Shown: positions 8,982-17,757 of the stretch, in pieces | How the letters are laid out: every line of letters begins with the position of its first letter | Numbering within the stretch: position 1 is the stretch's first letter | Assembly (NCBI RefSeq): GCF_031551385.1 | Contig: NZ_JAVBNS010000090.1 | Location: forward strand, 1-64,000 | Source of the DNA: Anaerosporobacter sp031551385 | GTDB lineage: Bacteria; Bacillota; Clostridia; Lachnospirales; Lachnospiraceae | Direction of reading: 5' to 3' | DNA: 64,000 nucleotides | Program-made: the position numbers and the translations under genes | Notes under the pieces: model-generated | The model's input: the letters and a program-made list of their open reading frames with translations, nothing else | What the model was told of the DNA's origin: nothing | Databases searched by the model: none

Positions 8982-10748
8982 ATGAAGGTATTGAAAAAAA
9001 GAAGAATCGTTTCACTATTAGTAATAATGTGTATGGTAGTATCTATGCTATCAGGGTGTAAGAGTTCAAATTCTAAAAACAAAAATGTAGCAACAGACGC
9101 AAACGAAACAAAACAGGATGCAACAGATACAAAGGATACAACAGCAGATGATAAGACTGCAGACACAGTAGATACTGCTGAAGATTTAGAGCCAATTACA
9201 TTTACATTCTATAATGCAGATGGTTCAAGAGAAGATCCATGGACAGATCCAATAGCACAAGAAATTACAAAACAAACAGGGGTAAAATTAGAAATGGATT
9301 ATCCAGTAGATGGAGATGATCAAAGAATTTCTCTTATGATTGCTTCAGAAGAATATCCAGATCTTATCTTTGCAAAGGGAGATGTAGATGCTCTTGTTGC
9401 AGCAGGCGCTATGATTGATATGTCAGATTTGATTGATCAATATGGCCCTAACATCAAAGCGTTATATGGAGAAGAATACAATAAATTACGTTATACAAAA
9501 GACGATCCAGGTATCTATCAATTATGTAGTGCTGGTGTAGGAAATATTCCTTACAGAACAAGCGGTACTGCACAATTACAATACGCAGTATTAGAAGCAA
9601 ACAACTATGAAATTCCAAAAACATTAGCTCAATATGAGAAGATGATTAAAGATTATAAAGCAGCAAATCCTACTATTGATGGATTAGATACAATTGGTAT
9701 TACATTATCTTGTTCTGATTGGCACTGGTATATTACATTAGCAAATCCATCTGGATTTATTGCAAATGCTTCACCAGATAATGGTCAATGGATTGTAAAT
9801 GATGCAAATGGTTACGAAGCTACTTACAAACATGCATCAGAAGGACAAAAAGAATACTATCAATGGTTAAACCGTATGTATCTTGAAGGTATCCTTGATC
9901 CGGATTTTGCAACACAAACACATGATGATTATATTGCAAAACTTTCAACAGGTCGTGTACTTGCTATTATGGATGCAGACTGGGATTACGCAGATGCGGA
10001 AACAGTATTAAAGTCAGAAGGTAAATCAGAAAGAACATACTGTGGTCTTCCTATCACAATGAATGAAGATCAAAAAGCTCCTTCTCTAATGAACCAAGGT
10101 CTTACTGTTGGTTGGGGTGTTGGTATCACAAAAGCATGTAAAGACCCAGTTAGAGCCGTTAAATATTTAAACTGGTTATGCTCTGATGAAGCACAAGTTC
10201 TTGTTGGTTGGGGTATTAAAGATGTGAACTATTTTCTTGATGAAGAAGGTCATAGATACAGAACAGCAGAAGAAGAAAAACTTTCTCAAGAGGATACAGA
10301 ATATAGATACAACACAGGTATTGGTATCCACAACTACCCATTCCCTACATATGGTGATGGTGTTGTAGATCCTACTGGTTCAACATATACAACAAACTCA
10401 AAAGAAAATGTTATTAAGAACTATACAGATGCTCAAAAGAAGGCAGTTGATGCATGGGGTGTTGAACTTTTAACTGAAATCTTCCCACAAGCAGATGAAT
10501 TTGATATTCCAGACTATGCACCAGTTTACAAACAAAACTTAACAGAAGAGTTTAATGCATATGCAACAAAATTAGACGAAATTGCATGGTCAGGTCTTAT
10601 CTCTTGCGTTATGGCAAAAGAGGGCGGATTTGATAAAGCTTGGGATAAGATGCAAGCTGATTTTGAAAAAGCTGGAGTTGTAAAAGCAAGTGAACTTTTA
10701 ACTGAACAAATTCAACAACAAGTTGATTTTTGGTCAACTAGCAACTAA
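8982..10748 (+). CDS. extracellular solute-binding lipoprotein, LplA type
   Basis: 588 residues. Type II signal peptide with lipobox LSGC (Cys26), then an Asp/Thr/Lys-rich flexible stretch to about residue 70, then a family-1-type large sugar-binding fold starting LEPITFTFYNADGS. Such proteins hold oligosaccharides on the outer membrane face and hand them to the two permeases upstream. The length (about 560 mature residues) suits the oligosaccharide-binding group. Codon use is noticeably richer in strong codons than in its neighbours, as for abundant proteins. A strong terminator follows. Confidence 0.9.
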   Translation: MKVLKKRRIVSLLVIMCMVVSMLSGCKSSNSKNKNVATDANETKQDATDTKDTTADDKTADTVDTAEDLEPITFTFYNADGSREDPWTDPIAQEITKQTGVKLEMDYPVDGDDQRISLMIASEEYPDLIFAKGDVDALVAAGAMIDMSDLIDQYGPNIKALYGEEYNKLRYTKDDPGIYQLCSAGVGNIPYRTSGTAQLQYAVLEANNYEIPKTLAQYEKMIKDYKAANPTIDGLDTIGITLSCSDWHWYITLANPSGFIANASPDNGQWIVNDANGYEATYKHASEGQKEYYQWLNRMYLEGILDPDFATQTHDDYIAKLSTGRVLAIMDADWDYADAETVLKSEGKSERTYCGLPITMNEDQKAPSLMNQGLTVGWGVGITKACKDPVRAVKYLNWLCSDEAQVLVGWGIKDVNYFLDEEGHRYRTAEEEKLSQEDTEYRYNTGIGIHNYPFPTYGDGVVDPTGSTYTTNSKENVIKNYTDAQKKAVDAWGVELLTEIFPQADEFDIPDYAPVYKQNLTEEFNAYATKLDEIAWSGLISCVMAKEGGFDKAWDKMQADFEKAGVVKASELLTEQIQQQVDFWSTSN

Positions 10749-10817
10749 GTTGTATCGTTAAACGTATCGTTATTCATAACACAATCAAATAGGTTTAATT
10801 AGTTAAGAATCCTCCCA

Positions 10818-10897
10818 TACTACCATAATAAGCAAATTTTATTGAAATAGATATTGCGCTGAATTTCAATAAATGGCTTTTATGGTAGTATTTTTTT
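10818..10897 (+). terminator. long two-part terminator after the transporter genes
   Basis: Outer stem TACTACCATAA/TTATGGTAGTA (10818-10828, 10880-10890), then AAGC/GCTT and an inner stem TTTATTGAAA/TTTCAATAAA, followed by seven T. It closes the permease/binding-protein operon. Confidence 0.85.
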
Positions 10898-10919
10898 GGG
10901 CTTCTTGAACGAAATTGGA

Positions 10920-11250
10920 GTACTTGTGTATCGGAGGTTTATGATGCAAAACTTTTTTGTTTTCTCAGGCTTCTTCGTTGCCGTCCTATAATACGAAACA
11001 CGCTACACAACTAAGTACTTCTAAGTGTGTATGGATATGTTGTTGATATGTTACGGAAACGCCCTCGATTCGGCATCCTGCCTCACCTAGGGCTGGCTCG
11101 GCGTCCATGCCTCGCCTTCCTAGGTTGTGATTATACACACTAAGAAGTACTATAGTTGTTTCGCTATCGTTTCTTAATTATAGGACGGCAACGAAGAAGC
11201 TAGGAGAGGTAATGAAGTTTTGCATATTTATGTTGTTGATACACAAGTAC
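10920..11250 (+). repeat. large palindromic repeat, copy A1 (331 bp)
   Basis: The ends are a 13-bp inverted pair GTACTTGTGTATC (10920-10932) and GATACACAAGTAC (11238-11250). Inside lie TGCAAAACTT/AAGTTTTGCA (10945-10954, 11215-11224), a perfect 23-bp arm pair (10970-10992 with 11177-11199), and a further imperfect stem around ACTTCTAAGTGTGTA. The centre (about 11065-11125) is GC-rich with the blocks TTCGGCATCCTGCC and CTCGGCGTCCATGCC. The same elements recur at 15114-15264 (opposite orientation) and 23029-23469. No protein is encoded. It may be a mobile palindromic repeat (MITE/REP-like) and/or a long hairpin RNA; pairing evidence is given in the findings. Confidence 0.85.
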
Positions 11251-11260
11251 GGGGAATTTG

Positions 11261-11431
11261 TTGGCGAAAAAATACGACCATAATTCAGAGAAGAATACTA
11301 TTTCAATTGTTAAGACATATGATTCATTTGATGATGTTAAGAAAGCAGGAGAAAAGATATATTATAAAAATAAAGATTTTTCAGGATATTTAGTCTTTCA
11401 ATCTGCTTATGTGAATTATGCTCCTAATTAA
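11261..11431 (+). CDS. possible 56-aa protein or gene remnant
   Basis: An open frame from TTG (GGGGA 6 bases upstream) encodes a hydrophilic peptide with plausible composition (KKYDHNSEK..., SFDDVKKAGEKIYY) and ends at TAA. It directly abuts the right end of repeat A1, so it may be the surviving end of an older gene cut by the repeat. I do not recognise it. The following 11432-11564 has no clear gene, only a TATAAT (11514-11519) that may serve the AraC gene. Confidence 0.3.
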   Translation: MAKKYDHNSEKNTISIVKTYDSFDDVKKAGEKIYYKNKDFSGYLVFQSAYVNYAPN

Positions 11432-11564
11432 GAAATAACCTGCCTAAGGCATTTGTAGTTGGACAATTCGGTGGTACATACCATGCGTAAGTAGGAATAT
11501 TCATAGATGCGTGGTATAATTACATCAACAAATTACATTTTTGATTTGGCTTAGGAGGAGAGAA

Positions 11565-12383
11565 GTGATAATTAAAAATGATAACCAATTTAACATGTTT
11601 CCTTCACGTATGGAAATGAGGAAATATGTTTTATATTACAACATCGTATTTCCTAAGGGTGATACATTCATACCACAATACACGCTCATGCCTAATGCTT
11701 GTGGAACATTGTCGCTTGCTTTTGACGGAAACTCTATAATTGCTGAACTATGGGGAACATCTCTTACCCCTGTTTTGTTGGGGAGCGAACCTAACAATTA
11801 TCTTGTCCTGTTACTTATTCAGCTTTCGCCCTATGGTTTATATCAAATCACACGACAAAGTCAGGCGGAGTTTGCGGATAAACGTCTTTTGCTTGCAGAT
11901 ATTGACTATGAACTGTTTCGTTCATTACAACATGCATTTGTAACATCAAAGACGGTAATAGATTTAGTAGATGCTTGTGAGAAAATTTTATATAGACGCA
12001 TGGAAAAGCAAGTTGTTTCGGCTGCCTTATTGCAGGCGACAGAAGTGATTTCTAATAGTTATGGTCAAGTACTAGTGAGAGAAGTGGCTCGGCAAACCAG
12101 TTATAGTGAAAGACAACTAAACCGCTTATTTCTTACACAAATCGGGATGAATATTAAAAATTTTGCTCGGTTAACTCGCTTTAACTATGTGTTGAATAAC
12201 ATTCAGAAATCACCTTGCTTCTTTGCGACGTTGTCACAACAAGCCGGATATTTTGATCAAGCTCATTTTGATAAAGATTTCAAGGCGATTAGTGGTGTTA
12301 CTCCTCAAAAATATTTGACTACGATGTCGGATTTTTACTATGACGGAATGGATATATATAATACAATATCCTCGAAGGAGTAA
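11565..12383 (+). CDS. AraC-family transcriptional regulator with DUF6597-like sensor
   Basis: 272 residues from GTG at 11565, chosen because AGGAGG lies 6 bases upstream; the frame also extends to 11541 without a ribosome site. The N-terminal half (PKGDTFIPQYTLMPNACGTL...) matches the cupin-like sensor usually called DUF6597 in AraC proteins. The C-terminal half (about 165-262) carries the two AraC helix-turn-helix motifs, with QQAGYFDQAHFDKDFKAISG as the second. Its ligand is unknown. The DUF5131 gene follows in the same direction after 66 bases, and an AraC/DUF5131 pair suggests linked function, perhaps acquired together. GC content is slightly higher than in neighbours. Confidence 0.8.
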   Translation: MIIKNDNQFNMFPSRMEMRKYVLYYNIVFPKGDTFIPQYTLMPNACGTLSLAFDGNSIIAELWGTSLTPVLLGSEPNNYLVLLLIQLSPYGLYQITRQSQAEFADKRLLLADIDYELFRSLQHAFVTSKTVIDLVDACEKILYRRMEKQVVSAALLQATEVISNSYGQVLVREVARQTSYSERQLNRLFLTQIGMNIKNFARLTRFNYVLNNIQKSPCFFATLSQQAGYFDQAHFDKDFKAISGVTPQKYLTTMSDFYYDGMDIYNTISSKE

Positions 12384-12449
12384 TAAAATATATAACGGGT
12401 GTTATGCCTCGTTTGTGCCAATACATTCTAAAGAATAAGGAGATTGCCT

Positions 12450-13172
12450 ATGAATTGGGAACCATGGACTGGTTGTTACAAAATAAGTGAAGGTTGCACG
12501 AATTGTTATTTTTACGGACCACGTGCAAAACGCTATGGTCAAAATGCTATTCAAAAGACAGATAAATTTGACTGGCCAATAAGGACAAATGCAAAAGGCG
12601 AATACAATATTAAAGGTAATAAGATTCTTGCGACCTGCTTTGCAACGGATTTTTTTCTTCCCGAAGCGGATGAATGGCGTAAAGAGGTTTGGCTTATGAT
12701 AAAAGAAAGAACAGATATAGATTTTTTGATTTTAACTAAAAGAATTGACCGTTTTCTTGTATCACTCCCATCAGATTGGGGGGAAGGCTATAACAATGTG
12801 AATATCGGTTGTACTGTCGAAAATCAAAAAGAAGCCGATTATAGACTTCCACTTTTTTTATCCTATCCGATAAAGCGTCGTTTCATTGCCTGCGCACCAC
12901 TTTTAGAACCAATAGATATATCACCGTATCTTCATGGTGTTGACCACGTTACCGTTGGTGGTGAAACGGGACGAGATGCCCGTGAATGTGAATATGATTG
13001 GGTGCTTAATATTCGTGAACAATGCATAAAGGCAAATATAACATTTTGGTTCAAAAATACAGGGTCATATTTTAGGCGAGATGGTGTAGTGGAAAAGATA
13101 AATCCATTTAAACAAACTGGTGCGGCGAAGGCACTTGGTATAGATATATTAGATGGGAAAAAATTATTTTGA
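12450..13172 (+). CDS. DUF5131 (phage Gp37/Gp68-like) cysteine-cluster protein
   Basis: 240 residues; ATG at 12450 with AAGGAG 7 bases upstream (a TTG two codons earlier is less likely). The start MNWEPWTGC followed by SEGCTNCYFYGPRAKRYG gives Cys9, Cys16 and Cys19, the conserved cluster of this family. The family also shows ATCFATDFFLPEADEWR and GGETGRDARECEYDWV, both present. Members are related to radical-SAM-like TIM barrels and occur in phages and Firmicutes islands; the cluster may bind an iron-sulfur centre, but no reaction has been assigned to my knowledge. Context: accessory patch bounded by palindromic repeats, directly behind an AraC regulator. Confidence 0.75.
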   Translation: MNWEPWTGCYKISEGCTNCYFYGPRAKRYGQNAIQKTDKFDWPIRTNAKGEYNIKGNKILATCFATDFFLPEADEWRKEVWLMIKERTDIDFLILTKRIDRFLVSLPSDWGEGYNNVNIGCTVENQKEADYRLPLFLSYPIKRRFIACAPLLEPIDISPYLHGVDHVTVGGETGRDARECEYDWVLNIREQCIKANITFWFKNTGSYFRRDGVVEKINPFKQTGAAKALGIDILDGKKLF

Positions 13173-13251
13173 TAAAAATGAGGAAGCAGGAAGGTAAAGC
13201 GTCATAGTCATGAAGGAGTATACCATTTTGAAGAAAGGTATTTACTATGGC

Positions 13252-13320
13252 GTGTCTGAAAATTGAGCTTTCAGACCGCTGAGTGGAGAGTGCAGAACAT
13301 GGCAATGAATTTTCAGACAC
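13252..13320 (+). repeat. small palindromic repeat, copy B1 (69 bp)
   Basis: Perfect 13-bp terminal inverted repeats GTGTCTGAAAATT and AATTTTCAGACAC enclose a 43-base core. A 24-base stretch of the core (13265-13288) is identical, in reverse complement, to 23205-23228 within repeat B2. It lies between two convergent genes, where it could act as a terminator as well. Confidence 0.75.
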
Positions 13321-13347
13321 AACATAGAAAGGGTGATAGAGCTAAAT

Positions 13348-14037
13348 TTAAGTTGGCGAATTTACCAACATAGGTATATTCAACAATTTAAAAGCTTCAT
13401 ATTCCTCTTGCTTTAAGAAAAATGCAATGTTGCGTTCATGCGAGGAAATTGCACATTTTATTTCTTCTCCATTATAAAACACTGGGTCTTCTAACCATTC
13501 TAGATTTTTAAATGTGTTAAATTTTATTAAATCTCCTGTATTGTATAAATACGCAATTAAATTTTCATCTAATCGGAAGCGAAATTCCTTATATAAACCA
13601 CCAAATGTGCAATGTGAGACTTGAGTATATGTACTATCGATGAAACTAGTTTCTGGTAAAATACCTTCATTTTTCACATTAGTGGGTGGAGGTGTAATCG
13701 GTTTTTGAATAGAATAAAACCAGCGTAGTTCTTTAATAATACGTTCTTTATCTTTAATAATAGGTTCAGTTTCTTCATAACCATCCAGTTCTTCGTATTT
13801 AATTAAAGCCATCTCATTCGATTTTTTTAGTTTTAATAAATGGTCTTGAAATTTCTCTTTATCAACTTCGCCTGTCAAATCTTCAATTGCTTTTGTTAAA
13901 TCTTCCGCTGTTAAATAGTAATATTGTAGGATTACATAGTAAGTTAACTCCGTACATTTTGGTATTAAAAAATCAAGTATTTTTTTATAATTTGATTTGT
14001 CTAACATATCTGAATATTCAATAAAAACTTCATACAT
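13348..14037 (-). CDS. uncharacterised protein, 229 aa
   Basis: Start ATG at 14037 is chosen because AAGGAG lies 10 bases upstream on the minus strand; the frame remains open into an unrelated fragment up to 14208. The protein is mostly helical and hydrophilic in its first half (MYEVFIEYSDMLDKSNYKKI...) and beta-rich toward the end (FRFRLDENLIAYLYNTGD). There is no signal peptide, membrane segment or recognisable catalytic motif. I do not recognise the family. It sits in the repeat-bounded accessory patch and is convergent with the DUF5131 gene. Confidence 0.6.
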   Translation of the reverse strand: MYEVFIEYSDMLDKSNYKKILDFLIPKCTELTYYVILQYYYLTAEDLTKAIEDLTGEVDKEKFQDHLLKLKKSNEMALIKYEELDGYEETEPIIKDKERIIKELRWFYSIQKPITPPPTNVKNEGILPETSFIDSTYTQVSHCTFGGLYKEFRFRLDENLIAYLYNTGDLIKFNTFKNLEWLEDPVFYNGEEIKCAISSHERNIAFFLKQEEYEAFKLLNIPMLVNSPT

Positions 14038-14208
14038 TTTTAATGCACTCCTTGCTTTCAGTTTTTGGGATTGCAATTCCGATTGCACTATGCCTGTTTG
14101 ATTCAAAAAAGTTTCGGTAATTCCGTTGCATCTTTTAAATAGATTCCAATCGGTTTGCCCTTGACGGACGAGATATATCATAATAGTTTGTACCCATTTC
14201 TTATGCAT
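14038..14208 (-). pseudogene. N-terminal fragment of a histidine phosphatase
   Basis: The 57 codons upstream of, and in frame with, the unknown gene read IYLVRQGQTDWNLFKRCNGI...FLNQTGIVQ. This is the start of the phosphoglycerate mutase/histidine phosphatase family (usual IYLVRHGQTDWN...G..D.PLN..G..Q). The phosphohistidine His is Gln here and the rest of the about 200-residue domain is missing. It therefore looks like a dead remnant joined by chance to the next gene, whose own ribosome site lies inside the fused frame. Confidence 0.65.
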
Positions 14209-14331
14209 TTCTTTAATAAGTATATCATAAAATCATGGGTGCTTCAAAAAATAGTAAATGGCTATCTAAAGACAGCACGACGACATGATGAAGTTCCGTT
14301 TCGCCTAGTCCGACGCAGATTGTAAGTAGAT

Positions 14332-14377
14332 AATATAACAAAACGGTGCAACTTAAGTCACACCGTCTTGTTATATT
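14332..14377 (-). terminator. terminator of the 49-aa gene
   Basis: AATATAACAAAACGGTG (14332-14348) pairs with CACCGTCTTGTTATATT (14361-14377) over 17 positions with a single mismatch or wobble and a 12-base loop. It overlaps the last codons of the minus-strand small gene and is T-rich on that strand. Confidence 0.65.
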
Positions 14378-14525
14378 ATTTACTTGCTTTGTTATGTCCT
14401 GCTTTGGCTTTGCCTTGGATTTCGGGAACTGGTTCTACGTCATTCTTTTTTGTATGCATCTTTTTATTACTTTCTGTTCCGTGTGCTTCTTTGGGATCGG
14501 GTCTTCTCATACCTGCTTTTGCCAT
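14376..14525 (-). CDS. small conserved basic protein, 49 aa
   Basis: Read on the minus strand it begins MAKAGMRRPDPKEAHGTESN and ends HNKASK, with many Lys/Arg/His and no hydrophobic segment. From memory, very similar short proteins (MxxAGMRRPDP.E.HGTESN) are common in Lachnospiraceae genomes, but their function is unknown to me. The termination hairpin directly behind the stop and the sharply bounded composition support a real gene. A weak AAAGG lies about 11 bases before ATG. Confidence 0.7.
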   Translation of the reverse strand: MAKAGMRRPDPKEAHGTESNKKMHTKKNDVEPVPEIQGKAKAGHNKASK

Positions 14526-14806
14526 GGTTAGTATACCTTTCTTGTCTAAAAGTTTTGTCTTATTATCATCTGTTGCCTACGGTATTTTTATACCAATGGA
14601 TACTATTTCTTTATAAAGTCTTTGTTTGGAGATGGAATTGTGCTGTGTTGCGGCATGAAAAATGTGTTAAATGATACTCTTGGTGATAGAGAATATATGT
14701 GCAATGTGATGAGTAGAATTATAAAAGTAAAAATCAGAATAACAAAAATGATAAAAATAAAAATATATATTGAAAAAATATGTGCAATATGCTAAACTGA
14801 AAAAAG

Positions 14807-14820
14807 TTAAAACGTTTCAA
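14807..14820. promoter_or_regulatory. LacI-family-like operator, site 1
   Basis: TTAAAACGTTTCAA is a near-palindrome with the central CG typical of LacI/GalR-family operators (also the cre pattern). It overlaps a second palindrome TTTCAATTGAAA (14815-14826). It lies about 620 bases upstream of the GH5-CBM6 gene, with a second site at 15005. In the rest of 14526-15113 I see only AT-rich DNA without genes. Confidence 0.4.
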
Positions 14821-15004
14821 TTGAAAAACGGGTGTTATTACATTTGTTTTTATAGATTGATTTGTTTAATTTGAAATATATAATTGGGGCTGGAAAATAA
14901 AAAAGTTCTTTGTTTATCACATTTTTCTTTTACTGGCTTGCAGAGGAATAATATAATAGCTACAGAAATTATGAAGTTAATACAATTTGAATTAATATAA
15001 TCAG

Positions 15005-15036
15005 ATACATTTATTAAAACGTTTTAATAAATGTAT
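15005..15036. promoter_or_regulatory. perfect 32-bp palindrome with LacI-type core
   Basis: The two 16-base halves (15005-15020 and 15021-15036) are exact reverse complements; the centre reads TTAAAACGTTTTAA. The centre matches LacI-family operators. It stands 400 bases before the GH5-CBM6 start, a plausible catabolite or inducer control site, although a cruciform or remnant of a repeat is possible. Confidence 0.5.
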
Positions 15037-15113
15037 GCTTTGGAATTAGGATTTTCAACTTAATTATCAATGTTTTCATACTTTTTCACCAATTTGTACC
15101 AATAAAGTTAATA

Positions 15114-15264
15114 TGCAAAACTCAACAACCTCTCCTTGCTTATTCGCTAGTGTTCTCTAGCTAAAAAACGATAGCGAAGCACCATAGAACTTCTTAGGTG
15201 CATAGCGTGTTTTGTGCTAGAGAACACCAGCGAATAAGCATCGAAAACGTAAAAAGTTTTGCAT
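15114..15264 (-). repeat. large palindromic repeat, short copy A2 (151 bp)
   Basis: Outer ATGCAAA/TTTGCAT ends, a 23-base arm pair (15139-15161 with 15216-15238; 22 of 23 paired, one G-U on the minus strand) and an inner stem GCACC/GGTGC. Compared with A1 and A3 it is in reverse orientation and lacks the GC-rich centre, so it is an internally deleted member. It marks the right edge of the accessory patch; between it and the gene at 15437 only a ribosome site and AT-rich leader are seen. Confidence 0.8.
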
Positions 15265-15436
15265 TGAATACATTAGGAAATTATTATCTGAAAACTTTTC
15301 ACTTTAGCTATAGAAACCAGTATGGAAGGAGTGAAATTATATATAAAAATGGGGTGTGAAAAAAACAATATCCCTTTATACAATTAGTGAAAAGTTATAA
15401 AAAAGAAGGTATAAGAGAGTAAGGAGGATTTCAACA

Positions 15437-17500
15437 ATGAAGTTTGGTAAGCTATTAAAAACGGGGTTAAGTGTTGCATTATGTGTGTCAATGTTAGCAG
15501 CAAGTTTTGTACCAAGTCCTAAAAAGACAGAGGCGGCAACAACAGGGTTTACACAAGATGATTTTTTGAAAACGAACGGAACAACAATTCGTAACTTATC
15601 TGGACAAGGGGATGTCGTTTATCTAAGAGGAACGAATGCTGGTGGTTGGTTAGTACAGGAAGACTGGATGAATCCAACGAATGCAAAAGATCAAAAAACG
15701 ATGATGAATACGTTCAAAACTCGTTTTGGAACAACGGTAAGAGATGAATTAATCAATGTTTATGAGAGCAACTATTGGACAACGCAAGATTTTGACAATT
15801 GTGCAGCTCTTGGTATGAGTGCAATTCGATTACCATTTACTTATATGAATCTATGTGATGATAATGGGAATCTAAAATCGAATGCATTTGAAAAGTTAGA
15901 TTGGTTCGTTAATAACTGTAACCAAAGAGGAATGTACGTAATTCTTGATTTACACGGAACATTTGGTTCACAAAATGGTATGGATCATTCCGGTGAAATT
16001 AACGATGGTAAGCAATTATATTGGAATAGCTACAATCGTTCAAAGACTGTATGGCTATGGGAAGAGATTGCAAAGCATTACAAAGGAAATCCAGCCGTAG
16101 CAGCGTATGACATACTAAATGAGCCAGGAATTAAAGCTGCTAATACATATGATTTACACTGGACTTTATATGATGAAATCTATAAGGCAATTCGTAAAGT
16201 GGATTCGGATCATATTGTGATTATGGAATCATGCTGGGGAACAAGTAATCTTCCAAAGCCAACGACATATGGTTGGACAAATGTAATGTATGAATATCAT
16301 CATTATCCTTGGAATGCAGTTAGTGATTACAACGGACAGGTAAGCGCTTGTAATAACTTTGTAAATAGTGTTAAAAATGCAGGTTATAATGTACCAACTT
16401 TCGTTGGAGAATTTACTTGCTTTGAATTAGCAAATGCATGGGATTATGTACTTAATAGCTTCAATTCAAATGGTTTACATTATACTTCATGGGCTTATAA
16501 AGCAACTGGAAATAGTTCATGGGGAATCTATAATCATAATCCAAATAAAGTTGATATCTATAATGATAGTGCAGCAACAATTCGTACGAAGTGGTCAACA
16601 ATTGGGGCAGGTCAGTCATGGGCGAATACAACGATTTACAATGCTATGAAGTCAAAACTTCCAGGAACAGTAACGCCATACAATAAGCAATCTAGTGAAT
16701 ATATTAGTATACAATCAAGTGCAAATGGAAAGTATGTATGTGCAGAAGATGAAGGAGCAAGCCCATTAGTTGCAAATAGAGATTCTGCAGGAGGATGGGA
16801 ACAGTTTAAAGTAGTGTATAATTCAGATAATACGGTATCCTTCCAGTCAAGTGCTAATGGAAAGTATCTATGCGCAGTCATTGATGAAAGCAATCAATTG
16901 TTAGCACGTAGTGCACAAATTGGTACATGGGAAAAATTCAAATGTACAGCCTATGGAAGTAATGAGGTAATTATACAGGCGGTTGCGAATAACAAATACA
17001 TCTCTGTTAATACGGGAAATTCTATCTTATATGCCGATGGTAGCAATACATCAAGTGCTAATGTAAGATTTACAATGCGTAGTAATGGTGCTATCTATAT
17101 GCCAACTGGAAATAGTATCCCAGATCCAGTTCGTATCGAAGCAGAATCTTATAGCAATATGTATGGAGTACAGAAAGAAACTTGTTCAGAAGGCGGACAA
17201 AATGTTGGATATATTGATGCTGGAGATTGGATGGAGTATAAAGTAGAAGTACCAAAGAACGGTTCTTATATGATACGAGTACGAGGCGCAGCATTAGGTA
17301 CAACAGGAAATGTTGATATTCTATATAATAATACGTTAATGGATACGGTAACAATTCAGGCAACGGGTGGTTGGCAAACATGGAATACATTTAGCGGTAA
17401 AAAGACATTTACATTATCAAAGGGAACATATACAATGCGAGTACAGTCACAAAATGGCGGATGTAATATTAATTGGTTGGAACTTGTATGTGTACAATAG
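15437..17500 (+). CDS. secreted GH5 glucanase with beta-trefoil module and CBM6
   Basis: 687 residues; ATG has AAGGAGG 9 bases upstream. Signal peptide about 1-34. GH5 domain (about 40-400) with acid/base Glu229 (ILNEPG) and nucleophile Glu325 (FVGEF); motifs RGTNAGGWLVQE and GSQNGMDHSG point to the exo-beta-1,3-glucanase-like group. Fascin/trefoil-like module about 421-548 (two YISIQSSANGKYVCAE-type repeats), then a C-terminal CBM6-like domain about 562-687 (RIEAESYSNM...GDWMEYKVEVP...INWLELV). It is a clear paralog of the first gene in the window; the GH5-trefoil half was kept and a CBM6 replaces GH18-CBM5/12. Secreted, probably binding and cutting beta-glucan. Two LacI-type palindromes upstream suggest sugar-responsive control. 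Confidence 0.93.
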   Translation: MKFGKLLKTGLSVALCVSMLAASFVPSPKKTEAATTGFTQDDFLKTNGTTIRNLSGQGDVVYLRGTNAGGWLVQEDWMNPTNAKDQKTMMNTFKTRFGTTVRDELINVYESNYWTTQDFDNCAALGMSAIRLPFTYMNLCDDNGNLKSNAFEKLDWFVNNCNQRGMYVILDLHGTFGSQNGMDHSGEINDGKQLYWNSYNRSKTVWLWEEIAKHYKGNPAVAAYDILNEPGIKAANTYDLHWTLYDEIYKAIRKVDSDHIVIMESCWGTSNLPKPTTYGWTNVMYEYHHYPWNAVSDYNGQVSACNNFVNSVKNAGYNVPTFVGEFTCFELANAWDYVLNSFNSNGLHYTSWAYKATGNSSWGIYNHNPNKVDIYNDSAATIRTKWSTIGAGQSWANTTIYNAMKSKLPGTVTPYNKQSSEYISIQSSANGKYVCAEDEGASPLVANRDSAGGWEQFKVVYNSDNTVSFQSSANGKYLCAVIDESNQLLARSAQIGTWEKFKCTAYGSNEVIIQAVANNKYISVNTGNSILYADGSNTSSANVRFTMRSNGAIYMPTGNSIPDPVRIEAESYSNMYGVQKETCSEGGQNVGYIDAGDWMEYKVEVPKNGSYMIRVRGAALGTTGNVDILYNNTLMDTVTIQATGGWQTWNTFSGKKTFTLSKGTYTMRVQSQNGGCNINWLELVCVQ

Positions 17501-17538
17501 TTTGATAGGGATACAATTAGAATAATATTTATAAATCT

Positions 17539-17582
17539 GCTCTATGCTAAGTACCAAAATGGAATTAGCATAGAGCTATTTT
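17539..17582 (+). terminator. terminator after the GH5-CBM6 gene
   Basis: Perfect 12-bp stem GCTCTATGCTAA/TTAGCATAGAGC (17539-17550, 17565-17576) with a 14-base loop, followed by TATTTTATG. Confidence 0.75.
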
Positions 17583-17757
17583 ATGTTTCCATTTATGAAC
17601 AATCTATGATAGAATGATAATTAGGCTAATCATTTGTTGGTTTTGTAACAACTTTGCATTGCTTGTATTTTAAAAAAAGGATAAATAACTATATATAATC
17701 GTGACGAAAGAATATATTCTGAAATCGTCGCAAAAGATTTAGATAGAGAGGTTAACA

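Noticed and set aside
14346..14674. Plus-strand open frames of 61-96 codons
   Set aside because: They are antisense to the 49-aa gene, Cys/Phe/Leu-rich, and lack ribosome sites; the minus-strand reading is far more protein-like.
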